Shown: in pieces, positions 52,666-62,052 of the stretch | Layout: every line of letters starts with the position of its first letter | Numbering within the stretch: the first letter of the stretch is position 1 | DNA from: Methanosarcina sp. ERenArc_MAG2 | GTDB lineage: Archaea > Halobacteriota > Methanosarcinia > Methanosarcinales > Methanosarcinaceae | NCBI GenBank assembly: GCA_023955635.1 | Contig: JAMXHR010000014.1 | Location: 1-64,000, forward strand | DNA: 64,000 bases | Reading direction: 5' to 3' | Program-made: the position numbers and the translations under genes | Notes under the pieces: model-generated | The model's database searches: none | The model's input: only the letters and a program-made list of their open reading frames with translations | What the model was told of the DNA's origin: nothing

Positions 52666-53035
52666 TATTAGTCCCCGTAATCACGTTTTTCTTTAATTTG
52701 TTAACAGATATTTGATTAAATGAAGCGTCATAATTAAATGAAGCGTCTGCTGCGATTTACAAGCGCAACCCGGCGCTTAACAATGTAAATGTTTGCTATA
52801 GTAGAGAGCGTTTACTACAGCAGGACAATATGATAATGTAACGGCTAACATATTGAAGGATATTGCACATATACAGCAGTTATCGGTTATGAAATGCCTG
52901 CTCTGGTATATGAACCGTTGGACTATTGCAGGCATGAAACACAAGTTATTCAAGAGGTTAATAAAATAAATAGGTAAGTCATACAGAAGTTTGGTGAATC
53001 GAGCAGGTAAAAGCCGATAATAAAAGAGACCGTGT
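52666..53035. other. Intergenic region with dyad-rich, possibly structured RNA
   Basis: No ORF is credible. Inverted pairs include TGCTATAGTA with TTACTACAGCA (52793-52823) and ATGCCTGC with GCAGGCAT (52894-52901, 52928-52935); a direct repeat AATTAAATGAAGCGTC occurs near 52713-52750. The density of dyads is higher than in neighbouring spacers. A small non-coding RNA is possible. Confidence 0.35.
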
Positions 53036-53068
53036 AAAAAGGCTTTCGATCTGGGGAAAGCCTTTTTT
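53036..53068. terminator. Strong bidirectional terminator
   Basis: AAAAAGGCTTTC-GATCTGGG-GAAAGCCTTTTT is a perfect 12-bp stem ending in a T-run on either strand. It lies just below the stop of the minus-strand gene at 53089. Confidence 0.85.
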
Positions 53069-53088
53069 GCAGTTCAGGAAAGTGGAAT

Positions 53089-53526
53089 TCAATTCAAGAG
53101 CAGAGTCCAGGTAACAAGGAAGAAATCAATGATTATAAACTCCACGTAAAACCAATCCTTTGCCTTAAATTCCTTGGTATCGATCTTGAATTGAGGATAG
53201 ATAAGCTTCTGTATAAAATACGTGAGTGCGATAATGATCATCAGTACAGCATACCAGATCCTATCTTCTCCTGCCCCGTACAGTTTGAAGGTTAAAGCTC
53301 CTGCCAGTATTCCGAGTACTGAAGCTACTATCGTCTTTATAATTCCGTCTCTATGTTCTTTCTGCTTTTCCTCAGGCGTCCTTTCTTTAATCAGATTCTT
53401 CTTTTCTGGAGGCTCAACGTTCGCTACGGAACCTTCTGCAATAACTTCAGTAGTATTTACGGGTTCCTTTCTGGACTTTAACTTTGGGTTTTGCTTACTC
53501 AACCTGTGTACTCTCCTGAACGGCAA
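53089..53526 (-). CDS. Small membrane protein, EMC6-like (archaeal)
   Basis: This 145-residue protein has a basic, proline-rich, hydrophilic N-terminus (~75 residues, RLSKQNPKLKSRKEPV) and three membrane helices: TIVASVLGILAGALTFKLYG, IWYAVLMIIIALTYFIQKLI, and VEFIIIDFFLVTWTLLL. The pattern resembles the archaeal EMC6-like family, small relatives of an insertase subunit of the eukaryotic ER membrane complex. The assignment is by eye. It is a single gene with its own terminator. Confidence 0.6.
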   Translation of the reverse strand: MPFRRVHRLSKQNPKLKSRKEPVNTTEVIAEGSVANVEPPEKKNLIKERTPEEKQKEHRDGIIKTIVASVLGILAGALTFKLYGAGEDRIWYAVLMIIIALTYFIQKLIYPQFKIDTKEFKAKDWFYVEFIIIDFFLVTWTLLLN

Positions 53527-53569
53527 TTAATATTCCGTGAATGTAATCGTAGTCAGAGTCTAATCTCAG

Positions 53570-53860
53570 TTAAAAATTAGACCTGAGTTATGAGGTATCA
53601 ATTATAAAATTTAAATTACAAGATTTAAATTAGAAAGTTTGAATTATAAGGTTTGAGTATTAGATTTGAATCATTATATTTAAATTATTAGAATCAAATT
53701 ATTGAAATAAGATTCTTGAAATAAGATTCTTGAAATAAGATTATTTGAAATAAATACTGGAATGAGATTTAAGGAATTTAATTACTGGAATGAGATTATT
53801 TGAAATAAATAGTGGAACGAGATTAACGGAATTATATTACTGGAATTGAATGTTAGGACT
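53570..53860. repeat. Degenerate AT-rich short tandem repeats
   Basis: Units such as TTGAAATAAGATTC (three near-perfect copies about 53703-53745) and ACTGGAATGAGATTA are repeated with variation across the spacer upstream of the EMC6-like gene. It is non-coding. Confidence 0.65.
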
Positions 53861-53873
53861 AAATTTCACAGCT

Positions 53874-54914
53874 TTAAATAAATTCATTGCTTAAAACATT
53901 ACCTATCTGATCTATGGATATCGAATCGATTCCTATTGAATTTAAATGTTTTGAAAATTTAGAAGGCCTGTCCCCTCCGGGGTGATAGACAAGAGTGACT
54001 TCAGGGTTAATTTTTCGAACCATATCTTCAAGCCCGCAGGCATCAAGATGGTCGCTTATCCTGATTGTCGGGTAAGTATAATCCATTCGGCAGCTGAGCA
54101 CGTACTTTTTAATGTTCCAGGGAAGTTTGTTAAGATCCCAGGGAGCTACTACGAAAACTCCATCCTCTCCTTCGGAATCAAAACCTGTAAGTTCCCCGGC
54201 ATCTTCAAGCATACTCCTGGTAAGTGCTCTGGTTCGTGCTTCCATACGGATAGCACCATCATATCCAAAACCCCTTATGAGTTCGACTGCTCGCTGGGCT
54301 TTTCCAAATTCATATGCTCCAAAGGCAACCGACTCATGTTCAAAAAGAGCACATTTCATGCCTTCGAGGTCATCTGTAAAATGACAGGTGGGATCTGCCG
54401 GGTCCCCGTAGTTAGCCTCAGTAATAAGGACATCGCAGGAAGGAAGCTTACTCGCATCTTTGACGTCCCCAGTCACCAGAATCCTTGTCCCGACATCGTT
54501 TTCCCAGTAAAAAGCAGTAGCTCCTGCAGTATGCTCTGTAGGAAAGGTCTTTACCTTTACCCCTTCAACCTCGATTTCCTCCCCAACCCCGCATATGTTG
54601 CCCACATATTTTTTGTCGTGCCTGATTTCAAGAGCCGTTGCCGTTTTATCCGAACACACAGCATTTGGGGAGAGCATAGCCGATTTTCCGTGATGGTCGG
54701 AATGGGCATGAGTGATCAGATAGGCATCCGGCTGCGGATGCTTTCCAGGTGTGCGGGTCGTGTCAACGGAAAACGTGCGTAAATCCCCGCCGTCATTCCT
54801 GAATCGGAGAGAAATATGCGGTTTAAAAGTCCCGCGAGAATTACGCTGCCTGAGCGCCAGCACACCAAGATCAATTAGTTTTTTAGAAATCACGCAAATC
54901 CTTGAGGAGATCAC
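53874..54914 (-). CDS. MBL-fold nuclease-like metallohydrolase
   Basis: This is a 346-residue metallo-beta-lactamase-fold protein. The metal motif is ITHAHSDHHGKS (HxHxDH); further ligands are in FPTEHTAGA and the aspartate of LVTGDVKDAS; the downstream histidine is near VYHPGGDRPSKF. The arrangement resembles SNM1/artemis-like DNA exonucleases and related archaeal proteins rather than RNase J or CPSF. The RNA or DNA substrate is unknown. It stands alone. The start MISSRICVISKKLIDLG is the first available. Confidence 0.75.
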   Translation of the reverse strand: MISSRICVISKKLIDLGVLALRQRNSRGTFKPHISLRFRNDGGDLRTFSVDTTRTPGKHPQPDAYLITHAHSDHHGKSAMLSPNAVCSDKTATALEIRHDKKYVGNICGVGEEIEVEGVKVKTFPTEHTAGATAFYWENDVGTRILVTGDVKDASKLPSCDVLITEANYGDPADPTCHFTDDLEGMKCALFEHESVAFGAYEFGKAQRAVELIRGFGYDGAIRMEARTRALTRSMLEDAGELTGFDSEGEDGVFVVAPWDLNKLPWNIKKYVLSCRMDYTYPTIRISDHLDACGLEDMVRKINPEVTLVYHPGGDRPSKFSKHLNSIGIDSISIDQIGNVLSNEFI

Positions 54915-55219
54915 ACTTAAGCTATTTAAGGTTAGGGAAATCCCGTAGACTCGTGATATATTAATTTAGAAATTGTTTTGCCACTCTGAAGAATGCGGAA
55001 AAAAGTTAAAGGGAGAATTTCCTCCGAAATTCTTTTTTCGTAGATATTGTTCATGAATCTCGAAAACTAAAAACGAAACTGTTTTAAGCATTAATTTTTA
55101 TACAAATTTCTGGTGTTGGGCAGTTGATAGATCAAAATGTTGTTCATAATCAATGTCTTAGCGACGATCCAAAAAAATGTATTGAAGGATTGAAGCAATT
55201 AAAATTAAATTTTTCATTG

Positions 55220-56832
55220 ATGCCGGATAAACAACAGGCGTGGAATGACTTACATAAACTGACCACTGATAAAAACAGTTATGTGAGGTCAAAGTCTGCT
55301 TCTGCTCTTGGTTCTGTATTTCCTGACGTTCCAGATAAACAACAGGCTTGGAACGACTTAATTAAACTGACCACTGATGAAAACAGTTCAGTGAGGTATT
55401 GGGCTGCCTCTGCTTTTGGTTCTGTATTTTCTGACGTTCCAGATAAACAACAGGCGTGGAATGATTTACATAAACTGACCACTGATGAAAACAGTTCAGT
55501 GAGGTATTGGGTTGCCTCTGCTTTTGGTTCTGTATTTTCTGACGTTCCAGATAAACAACAGGCGTGGAATGACTTAATTATATTGACCACTGATGAAGAC
55601 CGTTCAGTGAGGTATTGGGCCACCTCTGCTCTTGGTTCTGTATTTTCTGACGTGCCGGATAAACAACAGGCGTGGAATGACTTAATTATATTGACCACTG
55701 ATGAAGACAGTTCAGTGAGGTATTGGGCCGCCTCTACTCTTGGTTCTGTATTTTCTGACGTGCCGCATAAACAACAGGCGTGGAATGACTTAATTATATT
55801 GACCACTGATGAAGACAGTTCAATGAGGTATTGGGCCGCCTCTGCTCTTGGTTCTTCATTTTTGGATATGCCAGATAAACAACAGGCTTGGAACGACTTA
55901 GTTAAATTGACCACTGATGAAGACAGTGATGTGAGGTCTGCGTCTGCCTTTGCTCTTTGTTCTGTATTTTCTGACGTTCCAGATAAACAACAGGCGTGGA
56001 ATGATTTACATAAACTAATCACTGATGAAAACAGTTCAGTGAGGTCAAAGTCTGCCTCTGCTTTTGGTTCTGTATTTTCTGACGTTCCAGATAAACAACA
56101 GGCGTGGAATGACTTACATAAACTGACCACTGATAAAAACAGTGATGTGAGGTCAAAGTCTGCTTCTGCTCTTGGTTCTGTATTTTCTGACGTTCCAGAT
56201 AAACAACAGGCGTGGAACGACTTAATTAAATTGACCACTGATAAAAACAGTGATGTGAGGTCAAAGTCTGCTTCTGCTCTTGGTTCTTCATTTTTGGATA
56301 TGCCGGATAAACAACAGGCGTGGAATGACTTACATAAACTGACCACTGATAAAAACAGTGATGTGAGGTCAAAGTCTGCTTCTGCTCTTGGTTCTTCATT
56401 TTTGGATATGCCGGATAAACAACAGGCGTGGAATGACTTACATAAACTGACCACTGATAAAAACAGTGATGTGAGGTCAAAGTCTGCTTCTGCTCTTGGT
56501 TCTGTATTTTCTGACGTTCCAGATAAACAACAGGCTTGGAACGACTTAATTAAATTGACCACTGATGAAGACAGTGATGTGAGGTCTGCGTCTGCCTTTG
56601 CTCTTTGTTCTGTATTTTCTGACATTCCAGATAAACAACAGGCGTGGAATGGCTTACATAAACTGACCACTGATAAAAACAGTAATGTGAGGTCAAAGTC
56701 TGCTTCTGCTCTTTGTTCTGTATTTTCTGACGTTCCAGATAAACAACAGGCTTGGAATGACTTAATTAAATTGACCACTGATGAAAACAGTTCAGTGAGA
56801 ACCTATGCAAATCACTTTCTTGGAAAAGTTTC
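55220..56832. repeat. 108-bp tandem repeat array (15 HEAT-like units)
   Basis: The unit is 108 bp / 36 residues. Fourteen full units plus a diverged fifteenth encode xPDKQQAWNDL and VRSKSASALGSVFSD-type helices. Units 9-12 are almost identical at DNA level. Two sub-types alternate (VRYWAAS in units 2-6, VRSKSAS in units 8-12). Confidence 0.95.
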
Positions 56833-57933
56833 CATATTTAGGGCTTCCCAGTCAGAAAAAGAAGAAGATTACAAAAATGAATTGGAAAAAGCGATTGATT
56901 TTTTTAAAAAGTCAGTACCAGAATCATTTTACGGGTCAAATCCTTCTCGATTTTGCCTTCCTTTTTATCGTTCTTTCCATACGATAATTTTCCAAAAACA
57001 GGAAGTAGCAAAAGAAGAAGTAGGCAAATACTTAGCAGAAGCGAAAAAGGCAGTTAGAGGCTCAAAGAGTAAAGAACTGCTTTTTGAAGCTGTTGGAAAC
57101 CTCGCAAATGCATTAAAAGAAGTCCAGAATTTGGAAAATTTGGACTTACAAGCAAAAAAGGCGAACTTAATTTTTATAGAATATACTGTGATCGTGCAGC
57201 AGAACTTCTAATAGAAATAGAAGAAGCAGCACCTTTTGCAACAGGAGCAATGAGAAAAGGGCTGCCCATTCTGGACCGAAATCTAAAAGAGCTTCTCGAA
57301 GAAATCCAAAATAAAGCAAAGATCGCGTGCAAGGAATCGAAAGGGACTGCTACAGAAGAAATTGCATGCGCTGTAAGTAAGGAAGTTCAAAAATGGGAAA
57401 TTGGCAATCATGAAGAAATGACATTTTATGTAGAGAGTTTTATCTTTACTTTAGAATCAAAAATCCCAAGGCTCCCAGAAAACGAGCGTATTTTTAAAAT
57501 GATCAATGAGAGCAAAGATCAAAAAGATCTTAGAAATTTATTCAAAAATACATCAGAGCTGATAGAAATAATACCGGAAATAACCATTGATCCTGAGAGA
57601 ATGAAACCTACAATCGGAATCATTACTGCTTTACCAAAAGAGTATGCGGCAGTTAATGTTTTACTGGAAAATAAAAAGGATAAATATAAGATCCCAGGAT
57701 CTGGAGCAGGCCGAAGGTACTGCTTAGGAGAAATACTTTCCGAGGAAGGAAATAAGCACAACTTAGTTTTGTCAACTTCAGGCATGGGCAATAATATTGC
57801 TGCAACAAGGGCATCCCTTCTTCTTGAGCACTTCCCGAATGTAAAATCGATTATCATGGTTGGTATAGCTGGGGGTGTCCCAAATCCATGTGAAGATAAA
57901 GTTGATGATCATGTTCGTCTGGGAGATATAGTT

Positions 57934-58209
57934 CCTGCTTTCGGCAGGTCGACATTAAAAATTAGAATATTTTTCCGATACCGTTTTTGAATATTAGCTA
58001 ACTATATATTGGGTTTAAAGTTGGTTAACGTGTGGCTCAATTCCCACGACATATATAAGTACTGAATCATTTTTTCATTGAAGTTTTGTATGAGAAATTA
58101 ACAATTGGTCATATGTAAACCTAACAACTGCACACAATTATGGAGCATCATTTCAAAATCGCCATCAGTAAATCTATTGAAAATTAATTGTCGACCTGCC
58201 GAATGTAGG
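57934..58209. mobile_element. 276-bp miniature element inserted in the phosphorylase domain
   Basis: The terminal inverted repeats are CCTGCTTTCGGCAGGTCGAC (left) and the complement of CCTACATTCGGCAGGTCGAC (right), 18 of 20 matching and extending weakly into AATTAA. The flanks carry the 6-bp direct repeat ATAGTT (57928-57933 and 58210-58215). It has no ORF. Excision restores the host frame exactly. Confidence 0.92.
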
Positions 58210-58902
58210 ATAGTTGTATCGAATGAGAATGGGGTTATCCAGTATGACTTAATAAAACAGGAGATTCAAGATGTTACACATAGGAATCCTCCCAGACCTC
58301 CGGGTGCCAGTCTTCTGGAAGCAGTAAGATACCTCGAAGCAGAAGAAATTCTTGGAACTCGCCCCTGGGAAAAATATATCGTTCAAGCTCTTTCTCAGCT
58401 TAAAATTGGTCGCCCTTCCGACGATAAAGACATTTTGTACAATTCTAGCAATCAAGATGAAAAGATTCCTCATCCCGAAGACCCAAAGAGAATAAAAGGC
58501 CAACCCCGCGTCTTTACCGGACCTATTGCTTCCGCAAATATACTTCAGAAAGATCCAAATGCAAGAGATAAATTACGTGAAAAATTCAAAGTAAAAGCAA
58601 TTGAAATGGAAGCTTCAGGTATTGCTGATGCGACCTGGAATCATGAAGCAGGTTATCTGGTGGTAAGAGGCATCTGCGATTATTGTGATTCTCATAAAAA
58701 TGACGACTGGCAGCAGTATGCAGCTGTTGTTGCTGCGGCTTATACAAGGGCTTTAATTGAATCAATGCCTTAAAAATTCGGAATTTCATCTTAATAATAG
58801 TTGTTTAGAAAAAGTAAACAGTTGATTGGTGGATGCTGTTTAAAAAAACTAAAGTGTAATTGATCCTGAAGAAAGAAAAGGATCTTCTTGATAAATTGAC
58901 AT

Positions 58903-58990
58903 GAATTCTTCAAAAATTAACCTGAATTCTTCAAAAATTAACCTGAATTCTTCAAAAATTAACCTGAATTCTGAAAAATTAACCTGAATT
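58903..58990. repeat. 21-bp tandem repeat
   Basis: Four units of GAATTCTTCAAAAATTAACCT (the last ones shortened) lie in the spacer after the phosphorylase gene. Confidence 0.85.
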
Positions 58991-59032
58991 ATAATTTCAA
59001 GATTCTCATTTCCCCTAAATATAGGATTTAAG

Positions 59033-59084
59033 CTGGAGATTAGACCACAAAAGATAGTACCTTTCTGTACGGTCTAATCTCCAG
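59033..59084. terminator. Long hairpin downstream of DUF1699 paralogue 3
   Basis: CTGGAGATTAGACC (59033-59046) and GGTCTAATCTCCAG (59071-59084) form a perfect 14-bp stem; the loop holds GTAC-CTTTCT-GTAC, which can pair further. It probably terminates the minus-strand gene at 59121 and insulates it from the repeat gene. Confidence 0.7.
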
Positions 59085-59120
59085 TAAAATGCCTGGAGGC
59101 ATGTTTTATCCTGCAGAAAT

Positions 59121-59528
59121 TCAGGCAGGAGATTCTTTGGTCAGGATATAAGCAACCATTCCAGGGTTAAGCTTGCTTTCCCTTGAAACCTTTGCTTCGA
59201 TATCCTCAGTGGATTTACCTTCGGTTTTCATTTCCTTTATTTTTTCAGTCACTGAGGACGGAATGGTGTAATATTCGTTTATATCCTTCCTGTGGCCCCA
59301 GACATCTCCTTCGATAAGCTCAATTCTCTGCATCTTAAGGAACATTTCTATGGACTTTGAAACCGTTGCCATGTAAGATTTGGGTAACTGAATTACCTCA
59401 ATCTTCGGGCAGGTTTCAACCAGTCCAAATATATCCTTGTTCGACGGCCTGAAGGCCAGGTGAACAACACGCTCATTAGGGTTAAGTGTAAAGATTTCTT
59501 CTCTGGAACTAACGACTCTTATTTTCAT
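59121..59528 (-). CDS. DUF1699 family protein, paralogue 3
   Basis: This 135-residue third member of the family in the window lies about 13 kb from the tandem pair. It shares MKIRVVSSREE, LNPNERVVHLAFRPSNKDIF, ETCPKIEVIQLPKSY and EGDVWGHRKDINEYY. The C-terminus (IEAKVSRESKLNPGMVAYIL) matches as well. The function is unknown. It is monocistronic, with an AT-rich promoter region and a long downstream hairpin. Confidence 0.85.
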   Translation of the reverse strand: MKIRVVSSREEIFTLNPNERVVHLAFRPSNKDIFGLVETCPKIEVIQLPKSYMATVSKSIEMFLKMQRIELIEGDVWGHRKDINEYYTIPSSVTEKIKEMKTEGKSTEDIEAKVSRESKLNPGMVAYILTKESPA

Positions 59529-60107
59529 GTTTTTCTCTACCCACTGTAAATTTTTTTTGTACGTTTTTACATTGATATAGTAAGTTATACTGACTATAAA
59601 TATTTATCCCATTGAACTAACATTATTTAGATAGTATTCCGGATTTTTTATCCCCAAAAGATTTCATTAATCAACCGGAAGAAACGAAGAAATAAATGGA
59701 AGCCAATTTTTACAACTGGATCTTCTATTTTGATTCGATTTTTGTCCATCTAACTGCTATAATTTATTTCTGGAAACTGATTTAATTATTATGATCCAAT
59801 CATTCTGGCCTTTAATTCCTTGATCTCTCACACTTTTTCAGTTGTTGATCTCAGTAGACTTTCCCACCCTAATTAAAGGAAATTAAGTGGGGGTAAATTA
59901 CTGAAAAAAATAGTGAGCAGTGAGCATTGAGCAGAAAACGGGCATCAAAACACTTCAATATAAGTGAATTAAAATTCTGTAGAAACAGAGCAAGGTCTAA
60001 AAATGTAAGATTTCAAGCTTTAAGGACTGGAAAAAGCTCAAAAAACGAATATGGAAAAGATTAGCCCCGGGCCTCTGGAACCCCGGGTGGTCTTTGTCAA
60101 AAAACGA
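59529..60107. other. Intergenic, no gene seen
   Basis: This is AT-rich. It contains the promoter side of DUF1699 paralogue 3 and, near 60058-60107, a short inverted repeat (CCCCGGG ... CCCGGGGT, 60067-60087) that probably terminates the thioredoxin transcript. No gene is evident. Confidence 0.4.
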
Positions 60108-60374
60108 TTAGAGAAGTTTGTCCAGTTCCGACATTAATACGCTTCCCTGGGTTACGCCCATGAAACGCTTCACTTCTGCCCCATCTTTCTGAATGATCAA
60201 TGTTGGGACAGCGTGTATGCCGTATTTGGAGGCAAGTTCCTGGTTTTCATCCACATCTACAACTTTGAACTCAACTTTATCTCCGTACTTCTTTTCGAGC
60301 TCTTCAATAATCGGTTTTTGCATCCTGCAAGGTCCACACCATGTTGCGGAAAAGTCCAATAACATCGGTTTCAT
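60108..60374 (-). CDS. Thioredoxin
   Basis: This 88-residue thioredoxin-fold protein has the classical active site FSATWCGPCRMQKPII and the cis-proline loop GIHAVPTLII. It is shorter than bacterial thioredoxins (about 105), as is common in methanogens. It reduces protein disulfides. A small membrane ORF may precede it in the same transcript. Confidence 0.93.
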   Translation of the reverse strand: MKPMLLDFSATWCGPCRMQKPIIEELEKKYGDKVEFKVVDVDENQELASKYGIHAVPTLIIQKDGAEVKRFMGVTQGSVLMSELDKLL

Positions 60375-60419
60375 AAAATCACCTATATTACTTTGAAACG
60401 TCTGAGACTTTCTCTATTC

Positions 60420-60560
60420 TCATTTTCTATTCCGGAAAGCATAGAGAAAAATCATACCTACACTGCCTATAAACACCTGTACGACAAAGCTGTCGAAACC
60501 CAATCCTGAATGACAGGAGGCCTCAAAGACGGAATTGCCAAATACAGGGTCGGGACTCAC
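60420..60560 (-). CDS. Possible small membrane protein upstream of thioredoxin
   Basis: This 46-codon ORF from GTG 60560 encodes VSPDPVFGNSVFEASCHSGL, then FVVQVFIGSVGMIFLYAF as one membrane helix, and a basic end RNRK. It ends 45 bp before the thioredoxin start on the same strand. The amino-acid pattern (soluble, helix, positive-inside) looks real, but there is no strong ribosome-binding site and no recognised family. Confidence 0.4.
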   Translation of the reverse strand: MSPDPVFGNSVFEASCHSGLGFDSFVVQVFIGSVGMIFLYAFRNRK

Positions 60561-60672
60561 TTTATTGTATATATTATCTTCGAAAATATATAATGCTTAT
60601 CTCAGTTTCATGTGCCTTCTCATAAACGCATGTAAAAAAGAAAACCCCAGCAAGCTTTAACCCGTTGAGGAA

Positions 60673-61482
60673 TCACGCATTTTTCCCGGTGCCTTTCTCC
60701 TCTTTCCGGCCTTTAATTATGTTGCCGAAGTACATGCAGCCTTCCATTGAGATTGTTGGCACGTCCGGAGACTCGTTTATCATATTTACCGGAGCACCCC
60801 GGATTAGCACGCAGGGCACTTTTTCCCCTGCTTCCCCCATAAGGAGTTCAGCAGCCGAAACGAGGTTGTCTGCTACAGCCTTATATGTAACAAGAAGGGG
60901 TTTTTCATATATATCAAAAGTTCCCCGAGCGTCCTCCACAGGTATGAACCCTGAAACTCCAAGCGCAATTCCTGAACAGCCAAGCCTGAGAGGCTGAGTC
61001 CTGCTGTCTCCGATAATTACCCCCAGCCTGCAAGAATAACGCTGCTCAAGCCGGCTCCGAATATTTTCCGAACTTTTTCGCGGGTCTTCTGGCAGCAAGA
61101 CTACATGGCCTTCAGGAGCATTGGATGCATCGATCCCTGCGTTGGGAGCCAGAACACCTTTTGTGATAGTAAGGGCAGCTCCGGGTACGCCCCCGAAAAC
61201 CTCATCGCATTCCTGAAGCACTAGTTCCATTTCTCTGGGATCGATCCCGTATTTTTTCCCAAGAAACCGGGCCCTTTCTCCGGGAGTAACGCTTGCAAGC
61301 TTGACAATTCTTTTTTCCGCCGTGCCAACCGCAGATTCGGCCAGCACGAAAATATCTCCATCAACCGGAACAAGGCCTGCGTCCTCAAGTGAAGTTTCGA
61401 GAATCTGTACGATGTCGTCCCCTTCCTTGATAATAGGGGTCTTAATCCCGAACATCTGAATGTAAGTGTTTTCTGAATTCAT
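60673..61482 (-). CDS. Coenzyme F420-0:L-glutamate ligase family protein (CofE-like)
   Basis: This is a 269-residue protein of the CofE fold, which adds glutamate to F420-0 using GTP. Visible family features are the N-terminal IKTPIIKEGDDIVQILETSL and DGDIFVLAESAVGTAE, the middle SNAPEGHVVLLPEDPRKSSE, and IGDSRTQPLRLGCSGIALGVSG followed by YEKPLLVTYKAVADNLVSAA. The region GDSRTQP differs from the GDSxGRPWR-type sequence common in established CofE proteins, so this may be a paralogue with another acceptor. It is monocistronic. The extra C-terminal KGRKEEKGTGKNA is poorly conserved. Confidence 0.75.
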   Translation of the reverse strand: MNSENTYIQMFGIKTPIIKEGDDIVQILETSLEDAGLVPVDGDIFVLAESAVGTAEKRIVKLASVTPGERARFLGKKYGIDPREMELVLQECDEVFGGVPGAALTITKGVLAPNAGIDASNAPEGHVVLLPEDPRKSSENIRSRLEQRYSCRLGVIIGDSRTQPLRLGCSGIALGVSGFIPVEDARGTFDIYEKPLLVTYKAVADNLVSAAELLMGEAGEKVPCVLIRGAPVNMINESPDVPTISMEGCMYFGNIIKGRKEEKGTGKNA

Positions 61483-62052
61483 GTTTTACTGCCTTTAAAA
61501 GCTGATGATTAGCTCTAATCTCCTGGACCATGAATCAATAGATACGGAATCAAACCGTAAAATACCGGAAGGTATTGATAAATGTATCCGAAAGTTCAGA
61601 AAACCTCCTTCCAAGGATAAGAGGCTGAAAATAAGGAAAATTTTCCCGGAAATATAGCCTGAGAAGCCTCAACTAACCTTCCAGAAAGATAGAAATCGGA
61701 CCTGAAAAGACTTTCTCCCAATGGTTTGCTTTCAGGCAGATTTTATAAGCGAATGTTTCAGTTCGCTGTAACAGCTTTCGAAGATAACCTGTTTAAGCTT
61801 TGACTTCTCAAGAGATTTCAGGTCCCGAGTAAACTCATTAGCTATTATCATTTTTTTCACTACTCACTGGAGTTTCTGAGTATGAAAACGATCTTGAAAA
61901 CTCATTAATTATTAAGAATAAAAGAGGTTTTAGGATAAGCTTTTAAGAAAAAGGAGGAAATTAACGGCACAAAATACACAAAATCGGAAGTTTTAACTCT
62001 TAAAGAAAAGGAGAAGAACCTCCCATTTTAAGAAAATTATTTTTGTATTCCG
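61483..62052. other. Intergenic, no gene seen
   Basis: This is AT-rich. It includes the promoter side of the CofE-like gene and the 3' side of metF. No RNA, repeat or ORF stands out. Confidence 0.4.

Larger units (their letters stand above)
55124..58773 (+). pseudogene. HEAT-repeat / nucleoside phosphorylase fusion, disrupted
   Basis: Ignoring one frameshift and one insertion, this is a single 1122-residue protein. Residues 1-32 are a short lead. Residues 33-~570 are 15 tandem 36-residue HEAT-like repeats (PDKQQAWNDLHKLTTD pattern). A helical linker of ~250 residues follows. The C-terminus is a PNP_UDP-type phosphorylase/MTA-nucleosidase domain (IGIITALPKEYAAV; MVGIAGGVPNP; catalytic-type AIEMEASGIADAT and VRGICDYCD). 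The frame is lost at A6 57154-57159 (one A restores LQAKKGELNFYRIYCDRAAE). At 57934 a 276-bp element splits the phosphorylase domain; removing it plus one ATAGTT copy gives LGDIVVSNENGVIQYD. Repeat-sensor plus phosphorylase resembles the architecture of immune-type effector proteins; that role is inference. The start is TTG 55124. Confidence 0.85.

Noticed and set aside
55279..56778. 499-codon open frame on the minus strand through the repeat region
   Set aside because: It is the antisense shadow of the 108-bp HEAT repeat array; a stop-free antisense phase is copied in every unit. The sense strand encodes recognisable HEAT-like repeats.
55220..56832. Possible CRISPR-like repeat array
   Set aside because: The period is 108 bp with no spacer/repeat alternation, and the whole unit is coding and in frame. 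No cas genes are present.
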